From Micromussa lordhowensis (Eukaryota > Cnidaria > Anthozoa > Scleractinia > Lobophylliidae): 64,000 nucleotides of DNA. The position numbers and the translations under genes were made by a program. The notes below the pieces were generated by a model. That model saw only the letters and a program-made list of their open reading frames with translations. It was not told the DNA's origin and ran no database searches. The DNA lies in assembly GCA_964020085.1 (NCBI GenBank), contig OZ026601.1, positions 2,576,901 through 2,640,900 on the forward strand, written 5' to 3'. Shown here in pieces: positions 52,755 to 64,000 of this stretch. Numbering within the stretch: position 1 is the first letter of the stretch; every line of letters starts with the position of its first letter.

Positions 52755-53154
52755 GTGAGTACTTTAACGCTGATCATGATTCCATTGATTGTTGGCAACC
52801 TTGTAACATTACTAGTGAAGCGGTTAATTTGCTGTGGAGAGGTCATAATGCCGTGATTACAAAGCTTTTCTCAAAACTAGAGCAATCCAAAGTTAGGTGG
52901 AGGCTTTAAGCATCCGATAGCCGCGCGCGATGGGCTGAAACTTAAAGAAGTGGTAGGACTCAGACCGGGAATGACTGATTACTTGTCATGGTTGCAATGT
53001 GAGCTAGGCCAGAGAGAATTTTGTCTGAAAATGGCCTTCCCCGGCTCCTAATCTGTGTTTAACCGTTTTTGAGTGTTTTCAGTTATAGACAGCTTTGCAA
53101 GTGAATATATGAAGGATCTTGTTATTTGAACTGCGGAGAAAGATATGAAGACAT

Positions 53155-53245
53155 CATTGATCATTTACACACACGCAACTTTAAGCAACTGTAAAATTAC
53201 AGCCTGAAAAAATATTCAGTCTTGAACGGGAAACGTACCGTGTAA
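53155..53245 (-). repeat. Truncated SINE at the junction of the tandem units
   Basis: GATCATTTACACACACGCAA and TTACAGCCTGAAAAAATATTC match the SINE pieces at 3901 and 13840. The element stops within the box B region, where unit B begins. Confidence 0.6.
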
Positions 53246-53350
53246 ATATGGCTCCTTTTGCAGACAAGAAATAAAAACTAGCAAGTTGGATTATGCCTAG
53301 GGCTTCAAAACGTAGTATTGACTACAATGTACTTATCTATTGTACCACAG

Positions 53351-53548
53351 GCTCAGAAAGAGGCTGCTGAGGCAGAAGAAATGGCAAGAGAACTTGGCTT
53401 GAATGACAAATCTAATGACAGCCTGCAACAGCTAATAATCAAACGCCAGCAGGACAGGCAAGGAGCTATGGATGATATGATTGCTGGGCTGGAAGCGAAG
53501 TACTGCAAACCAAAGAAACAGAAAACCTCCCAAGGAAAAAAGAAGTGA
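53351..53548 (+). pseudogene. Orphan second copy of DNAJC9 exon 2
   Basis: 198 bp with intact acceptor and stop, differing from 35797-35994 at a few positions (IIKRQQDRQG). No exon 1 lies upstream in this unit. It could be reached only by skipping the proximal exon 2 from DNAJC9 exon 1, 18.8 kb away. Confidence 0.85.
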
Positions 53549-54184
53549 TCACTGCGGTAGTGACATTGTGCGAACCAAAGAAATCAATGTAACTGCAGCT
53601 GCATAGTGCATGCTTTCTAAGACAACAATATGGCGCAGATTTACCATGTTCATACTTGATATTTGATACTTGAGTTCACTTCAAGAGTTCTAAACAATTT
53701 TTGTCTTAGCCCATTGTGGATGGCTTTTACATCCTTCCTGTGTACATCATTCCTGTCTCCAAGGTTTTGTGATATTTGCAAATAAAGTTAATAATTAATA
53801 TGTAAGATTTAAAAGGAGGAAGTGGGATTTATATTTAAAATGTATATATTGTAAGAACAGCATAATAGAATATAAGAAAGAAATGAAAAAAAAAAACATT
53901 CTTCCTTTCATCTGTACCCAAGAGAAATTTATTCTAGCACCCCATAAATGCTGAGTGTTTCCTGAAAATTATCTTCTTTCTAAAGATGTATGGTTCTCAA
54001 AGTGGTTTTAGGTTCCAGAGTTCTAGCTTTAAAAGCATTAAGCTCCTGGATTTCAAGACAAGTCAAATTTTACCCACATAATTATATTAAAAAGGTTCAG
54101 CTCTCTAAAAAGCAAAACTTCAAAGATGTCCATCCGGGTCTGATCCTATCACTTTGGGACATCAACAATATGCTTATATTACTA

Positions 54185-54681
54185 AAGGCTAGTTTTCACT
54201 AGTGACAAAGTGTCAGAGTCGTAAGAGTGCTTATGACCTAGTGAAAATCAAAAATCAGAGTCGAAAGCTGAGTCGTAAGCTCGACCGAATCGGAGTCGGA
54301 ACAATCAGTGTTTCCATAGTCGGAACTGTAATCAGACAATTGAGTGACACAATCTAGTGAAAATCAAACCGCCGGAATCGGAAGCAGAATACCAATTCTA
54401 TTTATGACTTCATTGCCTACAGTCTTGTGAGGACTAGATTGTCAGAGTCGGAAGCAGAAGCAGAAGAACCAAGCAATCACAAGGCCCGAAAGTTTGATTG
54501 GTTTATTCTTCTGTTTCTGCTTCCGACTCGGACAATCTAGTTTTCACAAGATCATAAGCGACGGAGTCAGAATCAGTGTTCTGCTTTTGATTCCGTTGGT
54601 TTGATTTTCACTAGATCGTGTCACTCTACACTTCTGATTACGGCACCGACTACCTCTCTGTCGCTAGTGAAAACCAGCCTT
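54185..54681. mobile_element. MITE with GGCTAGTTTTCACTAG termini (copy B)
   Basis: Counterpart of 36632-37126 with the same terminal inverted repeats. Confidence 0.75.
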
Positions 54682-54725
54682 AAGTTGACTCGAAACAGTT
54701 TCCATTACTTTCCAAGATTTTGATG

Positions 54726-55769
54726 CGGCGTCGACAAAACCAGGAGCGGACTGCGGACCGGACCGCGGACCGCACCGCGGACCGGACCACGGACCGGACC
54801 ACGGACCGGACCACGGACCGGACCACGCACCGGACCACGGACCGGACCACGGACCGGACCTCGGACCGGACCACGGACCGGATCGAAAAAAAATTCCTTT
54901 AAAAATTGGTAAAAATAGGACGAACGTATGAATCGAAACACAAAAAAGAGTAATACACACTAAGTATAGGTAATCATACGGTTTTTCTCGTTCAATTTGG
55001 AATTAATTTGCACGAGTGAGTTATTCAAAAAGCTGAAATTGCACGAGCCGCTTCGGCAAGTGCAATTTCAGCTCTTTGAATAACTCACAAGTGCAAATTA
55101 ATTCCAAATTGAACGAGAAAAACCGTATGATTACTAATTAATAATATAAACATGAAAAAATTTGTGCGGAGGATGTTTTGAACTTTACGCACTCATAGAA
55201 TGTGCTCGCGCGTACATTTTGAACTTCACTGTCGTAATTTTCCAGATTTTCATGTCTGTTGTATTTCCTTGCCGTGTTTGAGATTTTAGGCCAACCTTGC
55301 TGCTGTTTTTGGAGTTTTGAGTTTAGTTTCTTCACCGTTTTTAGCCATCATTGTGATTCACCGTTTATTGTGTGTTCTGAATTACAATTCCAAATTGAAC
55401 TCGAAACCATATGATTACCTATACTTAGTGTGTGTTACTCTTTTTTGTGTTTCGATTCATACGTTTGTCTTATTTTTACCAATTTTTAAAGGAATAAAGG
55501 AATATTACTAGTGTAATTTGCTCTGCAAATTCTTGAATTTTGAATTTTGAAATTTTTTTTCGATCCAGTCCGTGGTCCGGTCCGTGGTCCGGTCCGTGGT
55601 CCGGTCCGTGGTCCGGTCCGTGGTCCGGTCCGTGATCCGGTCCGTGATCCGGTCCGTGATCCGGTCCGTGATCCGGTCCGTGATCCGGTCCGTGATCCGG
55701 TCCGTGATCCGGTCCGCGGTCCGGTCCGCGGTCCGCGGTCCGCGGTCCGGTCCTGGTTTTGTCGACTCC
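54726..55769. mobile_element. Foldback transposon with 12 bp arrays and 10 bp target duplication
   Basis: Inserted in copy B only. GATTTTGATG occurs on both sides (54716-54725, 55770-55779) and once in copy A. The termini share GTCGACAAAACCAGGA. The left arm has an array of GGACCGGACCAC (to about 54885) and the right arm its complement GTGATCCGGTCC (from about 55561). An inner inverted repeat ends in ATCATACGGTTTTTCTCG. The open frames of Arg/Thr/Gly or Val/Arg repeats come from the array. Confidence 0.9.
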
Positions 55770-55863
55770 GATTTTGATGGGTCATTACAACCACTCTATA
55801 TCAGTTGATGCCAAAATCATGGTATCAAGAAACTGCCCAATCATTGCTGAAGATTTTGCTGTC

Positions 55864-56255
55864 AATTTTATGGCGTAATAGGTTACTATAGTAACAATAT
55901 GACCTTCTAAACACCCTTAATTTGAGCTTTAAGTGCTTATAACTCAAAAACGAGCTCGGTGACCCCCATTTTTTATTATCAAGTTGTAATCAGCATGATA
56001 AGATGCAACTTCTTGGAAAGTTTAAAAAGTTTTGTGAAAGGGGATCAGAGCCACCTTAAATGTTTGAAAATTTAAGGTGGCTCTGAAGCCCCTACGCAGA
56101 ATTTTTCAAAACTCTGCAAAAAGTTGTGTCTTATCATGCTGGTTGCAATTTCATAATAACAAATGGGAGTCACTGAGCTCGTTTTTAAACATGTAAAGCT
56201 AAAATTAAGGGCGTTTTTAGCTGGTCATATTGTTGCTATGGTAACCTGTTATATA
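55864..56255. repeat. Imperfect foldback element (copy B)
   Basis: Counterpart of 37262-37655. Confidence 0.7.
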
Positions 56256-57261
56256 TAAAAAAAGATGACTGCAACTTGTTTATCAATGATTGGGAATTTG
56301 TATGATACCATTATTGTAGCAGTGGTAGTATTTATCCTTCAAAGTATAGCTGTTAGAAATGTGCTCAAAACTTTTGCCAGACTCCTTTAGGTAACCTTTA
56401 TACACCGTTTTGATTCAGATGTCTTGTTCTGAGATGTGAGGGTGGGGTAGGTTAGTCCAGATTTGTTATTCACTTGGCCTGAAAGAGGAGAGGTCTGCAT
56501 GTAGGATTTTATGTACTAGGAAATTATTTCTAAGCATCTTAGCCATGATTATTAAGTATACGTGAATTAAAATGAGTAATCGAAGTGTCACCTTTGCCTA
56601 CCCCTGTGAAAATAGTGTTGCGCTACTTGCCGCATGGGACTGAGTCAGAGTAAACAGTTTTTTAGTCGGCGGCTCACGTCTCAGTAATTCATTCATTCAC
56701 GTCTATTAACCCTGCCGGATACTATTTTTGCTCCGTAGAGTTTTCTAGAATTAAGAAGACGTAACGGACCTTTTGTAGACACAGTGGAGGTTTCATGTTA
56801 TGTATAATACGTTGGCATGCCACCTGAAAGGAAGAGAACAGGTTGTGTATGAAAATATTAAGCGAAGGTCGAGTTTTCGGCACTTGTGTTCCGCTGAGTG
56901 AAATTTTATTGGATTCTAATTCAGTTTGCATTGATTCACAACTGGACTGCAAAAGAGGAAAGGTAATGTAATTTTTCTGATGTATTTTTGCATTGATTTC
57001 AATCGGAACAGCTTTGTTCTGACTATTATTTCCCCATACATGCGCAACACCTTTGGAGACCATATCTTGTGACAACTGAACTGTGTGGTCTCGCTCATCA
57101 TGTCAACTGGTGTTGTTCTGTTGCGTTAGACAACAAGAAAGTGCGTAAATAAAGCGTGACTCAAGTCAGGATTGCAATAATTTTGTTGTTTCTTTCAGTT
57201 GGGTTAGGTTTAATCACCGAAAAAGACATGAATACATAGCAAGCACTCAAAATCATTAAAC

Positions 57262-60200
57262 ATGGACTCCGGCGCCTTGGGGGAAGGCGCATTTGCCGCA
57301 AGTGCAAGGTAAGCTGTAAATTGTAACATTCGTTGTGGACAGCCTTTCGTTCTCAGATTACCCGAACTACAAACGAAAATATCACCATTCCTAGGTCATA
57401 TTCTTACGCGTCGTAAATATTTCCACGGACAGAAAGATTTCGCATTTTTAATTCGGCCTGTTACTGAAATAGAACCAAAACAATTTCAACCAGATGAATT
57501 TTAATGTACGCAAACCTCGTCAAGCGTACGAATATCGGCTCACACGTAGAGTTAAAATTATCCTTTGCTGTCAAAATACTTGTAGAGATTTACGCGTGCT
57601 GTGGTTTTGGAGAGTATTACATGTTCTTTTTATCGAAGGTCAATATCCACTTTTGGATTAGGATGTGAGCTCATTTTAAACGTGGGAAATTAGTCGGTTG
57701 CCTTCGTAACCTGGAATTCCACACTGTGCGGATAGGAAAAGTAAACAATAAGAAACAATGATTCGAAAATATTATTTTTAGATTTCCGATAGTATAAACT
57801 ATCAGAAATCTGCAATATGTTTTTCTATCATTTCCGGTGGGAAATTAAAAAGAGTTGTATTCTGTACAATATCTGGAGCTTTGAATTAATACTGTTTCAT
57901 ACACAAGATTAAAATTTAGTTTGATCGTTTGGACTTTCAATGATTAGAAAAGTTTGTCATGTATTACACTCACTGGTAAATGTACAGTTTACCGAAGGTT
58001 TATATAGAAAAATATCGCGGCCAAACAATAGACTTTTACGATTCCAAATAATTATTTCAATGTTTATCCATCTTCGCTTTTAAAAAGGTGTTACTTATGA
58101 ATAATTTTAAAATAACACAAAATCTTTTGTTTTGTTAAGCCGTAGCATACAAAGGAAAACCTAGTGGTGGAACGAATGGGTCTTAAATTAAATTTAGAAC
58201 AGGAAATTCCGAAATAATTATTATTGTTATGGGAATGGGGTCATGATTTACTTTCAAAGAAATACCTGTGACTCCATCTCAAGCAGACATGCCCATGGGC
58301 AACTTTGTGTATAGGCTTGTGTTAGACAAGACACCTCAGTCTGTAATTCATGCGAGTGACAATTTTTCGACAAGTTTGAGTTTTCTATGAGTAAATAGTC
58401 AACATGGTGCAGCTGAGTTGATTGTCGCTCAGAGAAAAGGTTGGAAAATTAGGGAAGCCAGTAGATGCGCTAAATTATTGCAGTCTAAAACATACAATTT
58501 TGATCTTTTTTGAGCCTAAAATTATGAGGAATTTTCCATTCAAGAAGAGCAAAAGGTGCATTATTGTCTATAGTGAAATTACACATCAATGGGAAAACCA
58601 ATCAGATTTGTAGATTTCCAGTCGAACCCTCTAATTGCCCTTAAGTAAGCAAACACTCTTGGGACCAGGAAAAGGGTCTGCTTAGGAGAGGTGAAATGTT
58701 TATATGTAGCTTGGACGATAACAAAGTGTCCATTTACAAAGGGGTTTTCTGCTGTGGGAGATGTCCGTAATTGGAAGAAGTTCAGTAGTTACTGTGTTGT
58801 AAAATAATTAGTTATTAAAAATTAAATTTCCTGGTATATAATTCTGTCAGATAAGACTGATTAACAAACAGCATACTTCATCATGGAGCTGCCATCTTAA
58901 AACTTGTGACAAAACTATTTGAGAACACCAGATGTTTTAGAGCATACATGTAGGCATGGGCAGACGGCTGTCTTCTGTTGACGTCAGTTCGTGTCCAGTA
59001 TTTCACTGATACCAGTAGCAATATTGGATTAGCCAATAAAGCAATATTTCTACCAGTTAAAAGTGCTTATGTATGTATTTATATTCCATTTGACAGACAT
59101 CACTATAATTGTTTACCACCCCTTTCTTGACCTCTGTGTCATGTTATTTTGGAGCATCTTTAGCTGTATATCAGAACTGTACGTCAGTGCCATTCAGACA
59201 CAGATCTACATGTAGATAAACATTTTTCAAAGTGTAGGAATTAAGTTTTCCATTGTACAAACATATATAACAAAGCTAGTCTGAGCTCTTTTTTAATATT
59301 CATTATGTACCTTCCGCATCATTGTATGATATTTCAGATATACATGTACAGCTTAGGAGATGCATACTTCTGGCACCTATGTATGAACTGTAAACTTCAG
59401 GAAGTTACTGTTCTATCTGCGTTAGCTTAGAGAGAGATTATTATAAATACCAATTTTATGCCATATTGATATCCTTTTGAGAAATAAGGTGATGATCTGC
59501 ACTCCAGGGGTGTAGAGCTAAGGGTTTTATGTTTTTAAAGCACTAAAAGACATGGTTGTCAACACTTGACAGTTCAGTAATTGGCATTTTTTTTAGCTCT
59601 TAAATATATTGGGATAATGACATTGTAGCAATATAATAACGCAAAATATTATTCCACCTGGAGAGGGTAGCTTAGTATAACTATATTCAAGTGTTAATAT
59701 AATGGACAATTCCATTGAGGTGTTAGCTACTGAATTTCTTTTTTATTCCAAGCTTTCGCTGATCTACTGACTACAGCATTAACTTGTCAGGGAATGTAAG
59801 GAAAATATTCCACTATGCATGATATAAAACCGCTGAAACTCAAAGCATTTTACTGTTAATACAATGCAAAGAGCTATCGGATTATTTCCCAAATTATACA
59901 TTGTATGGTTCTATGCACAATATATTTAAATTTGAACGCAATGGTAATACGTAACATGAACAATAAATGAGAAATATTGTTTCAAACAACTTCCATCGCT
60001 GGCTGTAAAACTAGTTGGGCTCGCTTCTCAAATTGGACATCTCTTTGTCCAAGTACATACATGTAAAGATGATCATGTTCCGTCAGCTTTACATGGTTCA
60101 ACGTCCTTAATTCCTGTGCTGTTTGTGAGACTTCCATGATGATTGCTCTTCATATTTGACTTTAAAATGATGAAATTTTGCATCAGTTGTCAGTATGTAA

Positions 60201-63087
60201 TCTACATTGGTCATTTAAATGTCATTTGTGCATTGAATTAGAGCAGAAAGAGTTGAGAACCTGGAAATTCAAAGTTTTGTTTGAAGAAAAATACATAGCA
60301 ATAATAAACAAATACTGCGGAGGACACATCTTTGATCAAAACAGTGCAAATATTTATGTGCTATTCTTATGTCAGATTGATAGGGATTTCTTTCATTGCT
60401 ACATATATGTATGAGAATTTATGTTTAAATCAAGAAAATCTTTTTTTCAGTCAGTAACCTTGCTGAATTTAAATTAATTAATTAATGTGCCTACATGTAT
60501 TATTTCACAGAACAATGTAATGGAAATAAAATTTAAAATGAGTGTATATTTTAAATTCATCAGCTGTTCCTCTATAATTCCTTTGTGTGTGTGCATGCAT
60601 GTATGTTTTTCATCAAGAACTTCCAATACAATGACATGTATTATAATTATTGTTAACAAGTAAACATTTTTTTCAATTCACAGGGTGCTTTCTTCAAAGC
60701 AGCGAGCCCCTCCCCCACCCCAGAAGGTCATAAAATGTGATCCAGCAGACACTGAGATACAAGAAGATGATATTCCAAAAACCTTGAGTACAACACATCG
60801 CAAAGCATTGCTAAAACAATCACAGGATCAAGCTAAAGAGCCTCAAGCTCTGTTGTTCAGAAGACTTGATGATCAGGGGGGTGGATTAAAAGCAAAGCCT
60901 GGTAGTGAGCAGAAGGTGTCACTTGCACATGCTGGAGAAAAACTCTTGGCAAAATTTTATGGAATGCTTTACACCAGTGACAGCGCTGAAAAGGAATGGA
61001 AACTTGAGGTGGACGGATTCATTCCCATTTGCTTTGTTCAGGTCCAAGGAAATGCTAACAAACCATTCAGGATCATTGCTGTTGAGCAGTCAAAAAGAGT
61101 AAGTTTTTTTTTCTCCTTTGGTACTACAATAAGTTTCAAATAAGAATCAACTGTGGAATATATCTCCATTTATATTTCCATGGAATAAAGAAAGAGGTTG
61201 TTAAGGCCTACATGTAGTTCACGCTAGCGACATAACGAGTTAACAACATAATGACACACAACAACATATAGTTTATTATTATTATATTAGTTTATTATCT
61301 TGTGTGATTGTCCGAGTGAGGGTAGTTCTGAAAAGAACTGTTGTTGGTGACTGACGTTTCGACAACCTGAGTGGATGTCATCTTCAGGGTTTTGAAGATG
61401 ACATCCACTCAGGTTGTCGAAACGTCAGTCACCAACAACAGTTCTTTTCAGAACTACCCTCACTCGGACGAACACACTATACGATCTACTGATACTCCTG
61501 GGTTTAAACCATTTACTATTTAATAGCTTATGTTTTAATGTGAACATCGACATAAAAGTGTAAAGAAAAAAGAACTGATCAGTTTTTTCTTTGTCATTAT
61601 TTTCATGCTGTTCTGTTGCTATTATGTCACTATGTCAGGATGTTCACACTACAGACATATCGAGAGAAGGTCTCGTGTAGGGTTGCACGTGAAGAAATAT
61701 CAATATATATATTTAATTTATGACAATGCTTTTAAATGCAACTTATGGGTAAAAGTATTTGATGATAATGTCTTCACCACATCAAACTTCACTGTATTTT
61801 TCATTTGTCTGTGTTTTAACATGGTCCCTTTTAGGGGTCAAGAAAAGCTTGGGCCATGCCCAAATGGGTCTCCTTTAGGAATTTATCTCAGCCTCTTTCA
61901 TATCTCTTTCATCCCCCCCCCCTCTCAACCCCCCAGGTGAACTAGTCCTAATCCTTCAAAGTCAGTTGTGTTTACAGAAACCTGATTTAAATTTGAATTT
62001 ATTGTTTGCCCCCCATTGTTTTAATTTACAGTTCTCTTTATTACGTGGCATCGATGTTGTTGGCAGGAGATCCCAGCAAGTTTTTGCAAACTTTTCGTGG
62101 GGGATCCACTAATTAAGTTAACTTTTAAATGCAGTTAAATGTTATTTAACTGAGTTAACAACAAAGAGCGCTTGCATTCCCCTGGTGGTCTGCGGTGTTG
62201 ACACATATGCGCATGTGTCAGAATTCCATGTGCTTGTGGATTGTAGCGTGGCGTAGTGTGGCGTAGCGTGGCGTAGATACACGAGGCATTTTCTAGTGAT
62301 TTTTGCAGTGGCAGCTCATCGCCCAGGCAGTTCTCCCCCCACCCCTGTCCCTCCCTCTTTCCACTGTTTCAACAGTGTGACGGGTGCCTGTCCCTGTTGC
62401 TGCGAGGGGGCTCATGGCTGGGTTGCCAGGATTTGCCAGCCATGGGAGCAGTCTTCATCTAGGAGCTGGCTGCCAATAGTGGAAGCTCCTGGATGTCTCG
62501 GGCACCCAACCTCCATTTTAGCAATGCAGTTGTTAATCAGGTCATAACATTCTTCAGAAGTATGCCTGACAAAAACCAGTGATAGTGGGTTACTTTACAG
62601 TATGTTGCAGTCTAACAAGTAATTTAATACATATTTGCAAACTGTGAGAAACTCTAGCAGGTGTTATTTGTGTGTTATTTTTCCAGATGCAAATTTATAA
62701 CTGTTCAATACTATTTTTCTGCTTGCAAATGCAACCCCTGGACTTAATTTAGCTTGTTTTGTTTTCTAATTATATATTACTGTATCTGAAAGTAAATATT
62801 TTAGCAAGTAAGGAAGGTCATAAAAATGGGAAAATAATTTCTTATTTTGTGATTTTCAGATTTTTTTCCAGCAGTATATTAAACTTAAAGTAGCTGCCTT
62901 TTAAACCAAATTTTTGCATGGTCAATTAAGTCATTATTTAACTGGTCTATCTGTTTTATTTTTCTAGATAGTGGAGTACCAGGTGAATGTTAATACAATT
63001 TGTGCAAGGAATTCAACATTTGTAAAGTGGCAAGATGGAGTGTCAATGTTTGGCGTACGTCTTACTAAAGAGGATCAAGCTGAACAG
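57262..63087 (+). CDS. EVH1/WH1 domain protein with Cordon-bleu-like folds, copy B (5' exons)
   Basis: Exons 57262-57308, 60684-61098 and 62968-63087 correspond to exons 1-3 of copy A, with the same phases. The next exon lies past the window edge. The EVH1 segment differs from copy A at eight residues in the visible part, for example GGGLKA for GSGLKA, LAKFYG for LATFYG and NKPFRI for KKLFRI. All splice sites of the visible exons are kept. If the tandem duplication is real, this copy is the one that keeps the natural 3' end, and copy A is the truncated one. Confidence 0.75.
61312..61490. repeat. Inverted-repeat element (copy B)
   Basis: Better preserved counterpart of 43140-43300: AACTGTTGTTGGTGACTGAC against its full complement around a CATCTTCAGGGTTTTGAAGA centre. 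Confidence 0.85.
61918..62775. mobile_element. Insertion present only in copy B, with a DIRS-like end
   Basis: At about 62130-62220, GAGTTAACAACAAAGAGCGC and GCGCATG match the region just upstream of the DIRS gag (reverse complement of 2960-3040). This suggests a short relative or remnant. A GTGGCGTA tandem repeat is at 62245-62275. The frame at 62296-62547 has no recognised domain. Confidence 0.5.
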
Positions 63088-64000
63088 GTACTCGTCACAA
63101 TGAGATTAAAAACAAATAAAATATAATTTATTAATCTTGTCTTAGAACAAAATCTTTTACATAATGTACATGTAGTTTACAATTATTAAAAGCATAGAGA
63201 ATACACATATTCAAAACGTTTTTCAATCCTCCCAACATATCAACTTAGCCTTACAGCAGGGTTGAACACCAACTCCATGTCGCCACCTAAACATCTACTT
63301 TTTTAAGAGGTACTAGCTGCCTTAAATACATCCTGGTCAACTATAAAATTGATAATACCTTGGATTAATATGAAGTCAAGTTATTAAATGAAACTCGTGT
63401 TAAACTTGAAGACATACAGTATTTACTTTGACTGAGAGTAACAATTTCATCTGAAAGATCCAACTTTTAGCTCAAAATATACAAAATTCAGGTCTACGGT
63501 CTTACAGTTAGCATTGTTTTTAATAGATCCAATTTTCCTTTAACTTCTCAGTTTACATGATGTAAAATTCTTTTAAAAGTGGCAACTTAATCCCCTGCCT
63601 AATGTTATTAAAGGTTGTGTTGTTGTTACTTGCACCCACTAACCCCCCCTCCCCCTACCCTAATTTGCCACAGAAATTATTGCCCTTAAAAGAAAGCTTG
63701 GTCTGTTTGCTAATGACTGAAGGAATATAATTTCTGATAATCTATTTTGGTGCCACCAAGGTGGTATGACTTTGATTGGCCTCGAAGTAAAATCAATTTG
63801 ACAAGTACCGGTATTCACATTCTGTCTCAGTGGATTGTGTTCATTTATACCTGTAAATTTCAGTGCTCAAGTTAAGTCTAAATAAAGTAAGTCTTAACAA
63901 AGTTTAAAAATTTGGTTGGTAGCCTGGCAGGGTTAAAAATTGGATAATAATAATTATGTTGCCACTGGCTTAAAAATTATTTCAGAATGTTTTGGTTGCT

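Larger units (their letters stand above)
35696..53245. repeat. 17.55 kb tandem unit, copy A
   Basis: Starts at ATATGGCTCCTTTTGCAGAC and is followed at 53246 by a second copy starting with the same sequence. Holds DNAJC9 exon 2 and eight exons of the EVH1 protein gene. Point differences between copies are a few percent, with several insertions present in only one copy. Confidence 0.9.
53246..64000. repeat. 17.55 kb tandem unit, copy B (runs off the window)
   Basis: Collinear with 35696 to about 45690. Differs by point changes, by a 1044 bp foldback insertion (54726-55769), by lack of the insertions at 38763 and 43708, and by an extra block at about 61918-62775. Confidence 0.9.

Noticed and set aside
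54664..55808. Several Arg/Gly/Val/Thr-rich open frames that look like repeat proteins.
   Set aside because: They are translations of the 12 bp arrays of a foldback element and occur in multiple frames on both strands.

Overview
This is a eukaryotic window, most likely from an anthozoan cnidarian such as a stony coral. The evidence is AT-rich DNA, genes split into many short GT-AG exons, tRNA-derived SINEs of the kind common in corals, and a dense load of DIRS, gypsy, Penelope-like, Ginger-like and foldback elements. The assignment is inference; no species-diagnostic sequence was compared. There is no CRISPR array, operon or structural RNA gene.

Layout. 1-3050 (-): intact gag and reverse transcriptase/RNase H of a DIRS-like retrotransposon that runs off the left edge. 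3757-12184 (-): 16 exons of gamma-tubulin, phase-consistent throughout and covering about 386 of the family's ~450 residues; the last exons are not in the window and would lie beyond the DIRS element. 12567-14802 (+): a complete three-exon inositol polyphosphate 1-phosphatase gene, head to head with gamma-tubulin across a 382 bp shared promoter. 14803-18430: no confident gene. 18434-32057 (-): a Ginger-like transposase gene (zinc-binding module, DDE integrase core, GPY module, Pro/Gln minisatellite, Ulp1 protease, PHD finger). A 9 kb block sits inside it, flanked by an identical 493 bp direct duplication. The block holds a gypsy-type retroelement (about 22052-30995), which itself contains a 3970 bp terminal-inverted-repeat transposon (22329-26298). 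That transposon encodes an 847-residue NHL beta-propeller protein.

32195-33930: a foldback element and a tandem satellite whose units carry palindromes of GGGGATACACATATCACTG. 34013-35994 (+): DNAJC9, two exons, complete. 35696-64000: two copies of a 17.55 kb tandem unit. Copy A (35696-53245) holds DNAJC9 exon 2 and eight exons of a gene for a protein with an EVH1/WH1 domain followed by two ubiquitin-fold domains like those of Cordon-bleu. Copy B (53246 to the end) repeats DNAJC9 exon 2 as an orphan and the first three exons of the second gene. The copies differ by a few percent in sequence and by several insertions of mobile elements. They could be a recent tandem duplication or two uncollapsed haplotypes.

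The most notable candidate is the nested transposon at 22329-26298. It has perfect 22 bp inverted termini, a 6 bp target duplication and a single gene: an NHL propeller joined to a C-terminal region with a transposase-like acidic motif.
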